Positions 59,514-64,000 of a DNA stretch of 64,000 nucleotides are shown piece after piece. Below the pieces are notes generated by a model. That model saw only the letters and a program-made list of their open reading frames with translations. It was not told the origin of the DNA and made no database searches. Both the position numbers and the translations under genes were made by a program. Within the stretch, counting starts at the first letter, position 1; the number at the start of each line of letters is the position of its first letter. The DNA comes from DATFXM01 sp035315885 (lineage in GTDB: Bacteria; Acidobacteriota; Blastocatellia; UBA7656): contig DATFXM010000030.1 of NCBI GenBank assembly GCA_035315885.1, positions 1-64,000 on the forward strand, read 5' to 3'.

Positions 59514-60470
59514 TTAGTTTGACCTCGAGTAGTAGCCGGTCCGAGTAAGAGCCTTCAGGCCGGGCTGCGTCATTTTTATAGTGATCTTATGAAAGCTGCG
59601 GCTTGAGGAAGCAGTCTGAAACTGGTAGCCGATTGAATACTGACTCCTCAATTCATCTTGCAGCTTGTTGAAGAATCCAGCTAGCTGGGTCTCACCGCCA
59701 TCAAGGTGAAACTGGCGTCCCCCGGTTGCGTCTGTAATGCGAGTGAGCACCGGCTTGCCCTGATGGTCGCGTCCGTTCAGCGAGTTATCACCCGGCAGCC
59801 GAATCGCATAGACGGTGACATTGTTCCTGACCGCGATCTCTATCGCCTGCTCGATGGAGGCTCGGCTGGTGGTATCGTCGCCGTCGGTTATCAGAACGAT
59901 GACGCGGCGGGCGTCTTCTGTGCCGGCCAACTTGTCTCGTGAAGTTTTGTAGATGGCGTCAAATACTGATGTCCCGCCGGCGGCGGTCAGCTTATTGACC
60001 GCGCTTGCCAGGATGTCGGCGTTGTCGGTGAAGTCCTGGACAAGATATACGCCCGAATCGAACGCCACGAGACACGCGGTATCTTTCCCTGGCCTGAGCA
60101 CTGAATTGATGAAATTGTGTACGACGGCTTGAGCGCGACTCATGACTTTTTGGACGCTGCGGCTTCTGTCGACGACAAGCGCCACGCGAAGCGGCTGGTC
60201 TGATTCCTGGCTGAAGTACGTGATGGGCTGTTCTTTACCGTCGTCGAGCACGGTGAAGTCACCCTTGGTGAGCCCGGAAACGAAATGTCCCTGCTCATCG
60301 CGAACCGACACACGGGTGTTGACCAGCGCGGTGTCAAATGTGATCGTCTCGTCATCCTTCTGCTCGACGCTGGCATTCTGTCGAGCTGGTCTGGGTTGTC
60401 GGGTGGCCTGGGCAACAGCCAGTTGCGTTGCAATCAGGGTTACACCGCAGATCAGGATTGCGCGTTTCAT
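59514..60470 (-). CDS. Secreted VWA-domain protein (Acidobacteria-type)
   Basis: A 318-residue protein with a signal peptide (MKRAILICGVTLIATQLAVAQ). After a beta-rich part (FDTALVNTRVSVRDEQGHFVSGLTKGDFTVLDDGKEQPITYF), the von Willebrand factor A domain has the MIDAS motif DRSRS in LRVALVVDRSRSVQKVM and VIVLITDGDDTTSRASIEQA. Such 'VWFA-related' proteins are typical of Acidobacteria; they bind metal and other proteins outside the cell. ATG at 60470 has AGGTG upstream. It lies between two secreted proteins and the TonB-like protein. Confidence 0.88.
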   Translation of the reverse strand: MKRAILICGVTLIATQLAVAQATRQPRPARQNASVEQKDDETITFDTALVNTRVSVRDEQGHFVSGLTKGDFTVLDDGKEQPITYFSQESDQPLRVALVVDRSRSVQKVMSRAQAVVHNFINSVLRPGKDTACLVAFDSGVYLVQDFTDNADILASAVNKLTAAGGTSVFDAIYKTSRDKLAGTEDARRVIVLITDGDDTTSRASIEQAIEIAVRNNVTVYAIRLPGDNSLNGRDHQGKPVLTRITDATGGRQFHLDGGETQLAGFFNKLQDELRSQYSIGYQFQTASSSRSFHKITIKMTQPGLKALTRTGYYSRSN

Positions 60471-60486
60471 ATAGCACCTGTCCATT

Positions 60487-61353
60487 TCATCTCACCGAAG
60501 CCGCGACGCGGCGAGTCACCTGGTCGACGAAGCCATCGGCTACGCCGCTCAAAGCGTCGCGCGGTGACAGAGGGCCGAGCAGGCTTGACCCACCCGACTT
60601 GCCGGAGACGATCTGTCTGCCGATTTCTTCGCCGGTGTCCTTGTCGTAGTAGCGTAGCCGAACCGTCAGGATGGACTTACCAAGGTCGAGGGGTAGCGCT
60701 TGTTTGATGCGATTCCCCTTAGCGTAATCCAGCACTTCGATCACTGCTACCAGCGTCAGGTCTGCATCCGGTTCGGCCTTTCGATCCGGAGTGAGTCGTA
60801 GCTTGTCTCGAGATTCCATGTCTGAAAAGCTGCCGATTGAAGAATCAAGAGTATCGTCCGGTGGGCTGACCGTGCGTTCAGAGTTCGCTTGGACTCGTTT
60901 CTCCGCCTGGCCTGCAGCCCCGGGCTTGTAACTATCAACAACCGTCACCGAATCAAAGATCTTTCGCTCTTCGAACTGAGACTTAAATTTGTCGAGCTGG
61001 TGATCTGCGACCTGTGATGTTAAGGCGTTTCCAACAAAGCTAACGGGCCCTACAATCTCGAGATGATGATAGTCGGCCAGGTTGCCTTTGAAGGGAATGA
61101 TTGTCGTGACTCGGAAGTCCCCTCCCATCACGACTGTCTTAATACTGACGATGCCGTTCTTCCCTTTGTAGTTCACCAGTTTCTCACGATTCTCTGTGGT
61201 AAGGCGGAAGCCCTCGGCGGGCGGCTGGGCAACTTCTGGTTTGGGCTGGTCCGATATGGATTGCGCCAGGCCGGTCACCGAGAAGCCGAGTATGAACAGA
61301 ATCGCGAAGGGCAAACTGTTCCGGGTCGTGTAGCGTCTTGCATTACTTGCCAT
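60487..61353 (-). CDS. Secreted protein with DUF4410-like region
   Basis: A 288-residue protein from the ATG at 61353 (GGAGG nine bases upstream). A signal peptide runs to GLAQ (about 30). The second half, ADLTLVAVIEVLDYAKGNRIKQALPLDLGKSILTVRLRYYDKDTGEEIGRQIVSGKSGG ... VADGFVDQVTRRVAASVR, looks like the DUF4410 group of envelope proteins; the first half is not recognised. Its start overlaps the previous gene by 11 bases, so the two are co-translated and may interact. Confidence 0.6.
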   Translation of the reverse strand: MASNARRYTTRNSLPFAILFILGFSVTGLAQSISDQPKPEVAQPPAEGFRLTTENREKLVNYKGKNGIVSIKTVVMGGDFRVTTIIPFKGNLADYHHLEIVGPVSFVGNALTSQVADHQLDKFKSQFEERKIFDSVTVVDSYKPGAAGQAEKRVQANSERTVSPPDDTLDSSIGSFSDMESRDKLRLTPDRKAEPDADLTLVAVIEVLDYAKGNRIKQALPLDLGKSILTVRLRYYDKDTGEEIGRQIVSGKSGGSSLLGPLSPRDALSGVADGFVDQVTRRVAASVR

Positions 61354-62011
61354 ATGCCAGCGCCTCCTTGGGTCCGTTGTCGTGACTCGTCGTGCTGCCA
61401 ACGAAGTGAGCTACCTCGTCCGCCGCTTTGACCACCATTCTTGGGACATTGCTGGTGACGCGCGTGTTCTCGACGGTGATATTCGTCTCCCCGAGCGTCC
61501 GCCCCGTCTGCTTGTCCCTGAGCGTGATGCGAAGAGTTAGCACTGCGTGGTTATTACCCTGCTCGATATATCGAAGCGCCGGTATTCCCGGGGTGTAGTC
61601 GTCTATGTATCCCTCTACGATGAGCTCTTGCGGGGCTCCAGCAGTGGCGACTTCAGAGGCGGACTGATTAACGGCGCTTTCTGAAGGATTCGGCGCTTCT
61701 ACGTGCGTGACGCGTTCAAAGCGATTGAGCGCTCGGGTTCGGTTTAGTATCTCAGTGTTCAATTGGGTGACCACCGTCTCGGGGATCTGATCGAGCATGA
61801 GATTCTCTAATGGACGGACCTCGACGCGGCGATAAGCGCGCAGATCTTCAGTAACCGGGGATATCTTGTAGGAGCGCGTCCTCAAGCCGTGGACCTCCCG
61901 AAAGATGCGCGAAGGTACGGAGTTGGCGACGCCGCGGACGGAACAGCCGTAGCTTACCGCTGCTACGCTTACGCCTAATGCACATATGATTGCTTTGCAA
62001 GTTAGTCTCAT
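61343..62011 (-). CDS. Lipoprotein with DUF4410-like region
   Basis: A 222-residue protein. The N-terminus MRLTCKAIICALGVSVAAVSYGC ends in a lipobox-like SYGC, so it may be lipid-anchored. The rest, YRRVEVRPLENLMLDQIPETVVTQLNTEILNR, ELIVEGYIDDYTPGIPALRYIEQGNNHAVLTLRITLRDKQTGRTLGETNITVENTR, has the DUF4410 pattern. ATG at 62011 has GGAG five bases upstream. It is the first gene of the envelope unit behind the sigma-54 promoter at 62139-62153. Confidence 0.7.
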   Translation of the reverse strand: MRLTCKAIICALGVSVAAVSYGCSVRGVANSVPSRIFREVHGLRTRSYKISPVTEDLRAYRRVEVRPLENLMLDQIPETVVTQLNTEILNRTRALNRFERVTHVEAPNPSESAVNQSASEVATAGAPQELIVEGYIDDYTPGIPALRYIEQGNNHAVLTLRITLRDKQTGRTLGETNITVENTRVTSNVPRMVVKAADEVAHFVGSTTSHDNGPKEALAYGK

Positions 62012-62138
62012 TGGTTCTCCAGCGCACATCTAATGGTTCTGGTTATTCTCCGGTTGGAGCGAGGAGGCCCACGTACGAGGTCGTCAATAGGTTAGTACGG
62101 AGTGTCGCACTGTCCTCTTCGCTCCGTGGATAACAAAG

Positions 62139-62153
62139 GCAAAGTGGAGGCCA
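62139..62153 (-). promoter_or_regulatory. Sigma-54 (-24/-12) promoter, type I, before the envelope unit
   Basis: Minus strand: TTGGCCTCCACTTTGCC, that is TGGC, seven bases, TTGC. Expected transcription start is near 62128, about 117 bases before the lipoprotein ATG. Eleven bases around the -24 element (CTTAAGATTGG) are the same as in copy A at 2636. Confidence 0.75.
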
Positions 62154-62191
62154 ATCTTAAGTTGCTGATATTAATCAGCCGGTGATCTTCG

Positions 62192-62210
62192 TTCGTGAAT
62201 TTCTTGCGAA
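62192..62210 (-). promoter_or_regulatory. Type I enhancer-like inverted repeat (copy C)
   Basis: Minus strand: TTCGCAAGAAATTCACGAA. One base differs from copy A. The adjoining dyad TTCTTGCG-N6-CGCAAGAA is perfect here. Distance to the promoter is the same as in copy A. Confidence 0.7.
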
Positions 62211-62334
62211 GAGCCGCAAGAACCTTGCCTCTGGAATTGCGATAAGACGGTGAGTTACTCTCCGGAGTTCAAGCAAAACGCTGCTTCGCTGTGAATTTAT
62301 TAGGTGGAATGCGCTGTAGGCAAACAGGTTTGTG

Positions 62335-64000
62335 CTACGAGAGTCCAGCTCGACGCAGGATTTCCTGGAACCGTGGGTCATCGCGCAGCGGGTCGAGAAG
62401 CGGTTCAATTCTGAGTAGAGGCCCGAAGACGCCATAAGACTTGTCCAATTCGGCGAGCGCTTTTTCCTTTTCGCCGAGTGCAGTTAGAAACACGACGGCG
62501 TCGTATCGAGAAAGGTTGCCGAGCTGATCTTTCGCGGTCATCGCTCGCAGACATCCGTGCCAGCCATCCTTCGCAAGGCTATCTCGTATCAATGCTGCAC
62601 CTGAACGATCGCCCATTAGCTCTCGGTAGGTGGCGTAGCTATGCGCTGCGTCGACGTAATTCTGATTCGCCTGATAGTACTTCGTGAAACGCTGATAGGT
62701 GCCTGCGTATTCAGTATTCAGTTCGAGCGTCTTCTTAAGTTGAGCGATCGCGTCGCCGTACCGCCGCGCGTAAAAGAGACTTTCGGCATAGTCCAAATTG
62801 ATGACCAGTGACAGCGGATCGATCTCCAGTGCTTGCTGGAATTCAGCAAGCGACTCCTCGTTTCGCCCGAGGTAGAAGAGCAGAATGCCGTACCATTGGT
62901 GAGCAGTCGCGTAATTCGGGTTTAGTTCGATGGCTCGTTTGTATTCGCGCTCCGCTTCCGCGAAGTCACATTCGTGTGAGAAAACGTGTCCGAGAGTTGC
63001 GTGCGCCTCGGCTAAGTCGGGGTCCAGCGACAAGGCCTTCATCGCGGCCTCTCGCGCCGCCGGCATAGCTTCGCGCACCGGCCCGTTTCGATAGAATGGA
63101 AGCACCGCATACGTATCCGCGCGACCTGCGTAGGCCAATGCGTAGCTCGGGTCAAGCTCGATTGCTCGATTGAAATACTCGAGAGCTTTTTCCAGATCCT
63201 TCAATGTTCGCTTGTTCCAATAGAAGCGCCCTTTCAAATAGAGCTGGTAGGCTTCGGGATCTGTCGTGTACTTCTTCGACAACTTCTGCTCCTCGCCGCC
63301 CACGAGCTTCATTCGCAATTTGGTCAGGACGTCGTGAGCAATCTCGCTCTGCAAAGCCACGAGATCGGACTGCTTTCGAGTGTATTGCTCGCTCCAGATC
63401 ACGTTTTCTGTTCGTGCATCAGCCAGCTCCAGGCTGAGCGTCAACAAATCGCCGCGCACAGCTATGCGGCCGTTTAGGACCGCCTGGACGTTCAAGTCCC
63501 TGCCCACCGTACCCGGCGCCACATCCTGGCCTTTGTAGCGGAAGACCGACGATCGAGCCTTAACATTTGGAATCGGAAGCTGAGACAGGTTGGAGATCAG
63601 CATTTCCGTCATTCCGTCTGAAAGATAGTCGAGCTGCTGGTCAGCATTGACGTTGAGGAAGGGCAAAACGGCGAGCGAAGAGATGCCGGCCCTACCTTTC
63701 CCTGACAATAAGTAGTGAGCTAATCCAGTCAACGCAAGTGCAACGATCGCGGCAAGGACAGCTTTGCCGATCCTCTGCCTTAGCCGTCCGGCAACGAATG
63801 TTAAGATTCTGGCTTTAAATAGCTGGATCCGGCCCCATCGGCCGGTTTGCGCTCTTTCAGAGTTCTCAAGTACGGTGGTAGACGCCGTTGACCCTGGGCG
63901 TGGAAGAACGGCAGTTCTCATATCAGAGGCCGACTCGTCGACCACCACTAGCCGGGCGCCATCGATGCGACAAAAAGCGAGCGCGTCGTCTGTCTCAACG
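62335..64000 (-). CDS. TPR protein with FlgO/TolB-like domain (5' end outside the window)
   Basis: The frame is open to the window edge, so the start lies outside. The visible N-terminus DDALAFCRIDGARLV looks like the last part of a zinc-ribbon (FCxxDG) common in Acidobacteria. A membrane helix follows (AVLAAIVALALTGLAHYLLSG), then a FlgO/TolB-like domain (SLAVLPFLNVNADQQLDYLSDGMTEMLISNLSQL ... ADARTENVIWSEQYTRKQSDLVALQSEIAHDVLTKLRM) and at least five TPR repeats (ALEYFNRAIELDPSYALAYAGRAD, AEREYKRAIELNPNYATAHQWYG, SLAEFQQALEIDPLSLVINLDYAE). It is probably a sensor or scaffold at the membrane. A GTG at 63948 could start a shorter form but would cut the zinc-ribbon. Confidence 0.8.
   Translation of the reverse strand, partial: VETDDALAFCRIDGARLVVVDESASDMRTAVLPRPGSTASTTVLENSERAQTGRWGRIQLFKARILTFVAGRLRQRIGKAVLAAIVALALTGLAHYLLSGKGRAGISSLAVLPFLNVNADQQLDYLSDGMTEMLISNLSQLPIPNVKARSSVFRYKGQDVAPGTVGRDLNVQAVLNGRIAVRGDLLTLSLELADARTENVIWSEQYTRKQSDLVALQSEIAHDVLTKLRMKLVGGEEQKLSKKYTTDPEAYQLYLKGRFYWNKRTLKDLEKALEYFNRAIELDPSYALAYAGRADTYAVLPFYRNGPVREAMPAAREAAMKALSLDPDLAEAHATLGHVFSHECDFAEAEREYKRAIELNPNYATAHQWYGILLFYLGRNEESLAEFQQALEIDPLSLVINLDYAESLFYARRYGDAIAQLKKTLELNTEYAGTYQRFTKYYQANQNYVDAAHSYATYRELMGDRSGAALIRDSLAKDGWHGCLRAMTAKDQLGNLSRYDAVVFLTALGEKEKALAELDKSYGVFGPLLRIEPLLDPLRDDPRFQEILRRAGLS

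Larger units (their letters stand above)
62012..62334. other. Intergenic region (about 320 bp) with type I promoter
   Basis: No gene is supported; the frame at 62175-62435 on the minus strand overlaps the control sites and the TPR gene end and is not credible. It contains the sigma-54 promoter (62139-62153) and the type I site (62192-62210). Confidence 0.7.

Noticed and set aside
62175..62435. Minus-strand frame of 86 residues before the envelope unit
   Set aside because: It overlaps the end of the TPR gene in another frame and the type I site; no ribosome site or known pattern.
1..64000. CRISPR array, tRNA, rRNA, phage or transposase genes
   Set aside because: No regularly spaced repeats with spacers, no tRNA-like cloverleaf or rRNA sequence noticed, and no integrase or transposase motif among the translated frames.

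Overview
The window is a long, almost gap-free run of genes that are all read from the minus strand; I find no plus-strand gene that stands up. Base composition is moderately GC-rich (judged by eye). VWA proteins, a TonB-like protein, DUF4410-like lipoproteins, a TPR protein with an FCxxDG zinc-ribbon remnant and a short-form AtpH point to an Acidobacteria-like soil or aquatic bacterium. That assignment is an inference from gene content, not a database match.

Layout, from right to left in the direction of transcription. (1) 64-58.4 kb: a TPR/FlgO-like protein cut by the window edge, then an envelope operon (DUF4410-like lipoprotein, a second secreted protein, VWA protein, TonB-like protein), then a small 61-residue gene. 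(2) 57.7-48.7 kb: a ClpB-D2-like AAA+ ATPase, a sigma-54 activator (bEBP) with no sensor domain, a TolC/EmrA/EmrB-like efflux set, and a type II NADH dehydrogenase fused to cyclic-nucleotide-binding and CBS domains. (3) 48.3-32.6 kb: a respiratory block with caa3 oxidase subunits II, I and III, two uncharacterised proteins, a diheme cytochrome c, Rieske protein, a cytochrome b/c fusion, CtaB, a CtaG-polyferredoxin fusion, a FixH-like protein, a LamB-type porin, a sugar porter and CtaA. (4) 32.3-22.0 kb: histidine phosphatase/phosphoglycerate mutase, phosphoketolase, glycogen phosphorylase, phosphoglucomutase, RpiB, transketolase. (5) 21.9-21.2 kb: a secreted protein of unknown function. (6) 20.7-2.7 kb: acetate kinase, a complete F1Fo ATP synthase operon (BEFHAGDC), transaldolase-glucose-6-phosphate isomerase fusion, Gnd, Zwf, an alpha/beta hydrolase, glucokinase, class I aldolase, 6-phosphogluconolactonase, Rpe. 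(7) 2.6-0.2 kb: a C-terminal NorB remnant, a quinone-oxidoreductase-like enzyme and a NarL-type response regulator.

Together, blocks 3, 4 and 6 make an energy island: glycogen or sugar is fed into the pentose-phosphate and phosphoketolase routes, acetyl phosphate is turned into ATP by acetate kinase, NAD(P)H electrons pass through a bc-type complex to a caa3 oxidase, and ATP synthase sits in the same operon as acetate kinase.

The main discovery candidate is regulatory. Six intergenic spacers at the heads of transcription units hold -24/-12 (sigma-54) promoters with the exact spacing TGGC-N7-TTGC (one has TTGA). Three of them (before the norB remnant/oxidoreductase, before the Clp-bEBP-efflux-NDH2 unit, before the envelope operon) share a 19-bp inverted-repeat site 48-49 bp upstream. 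The other three (before acetate kinase-ATP synthase, before the phosphoglycerate mutase-phosphoketolase-glycogen unit, before the oxidase operon) share a different 35-bp element about 100-120 bp upstream. Thus one sigma-54 circuit appears to sit over efflux and envelope functions, and a second over nearly all the energy metabolism in the window.
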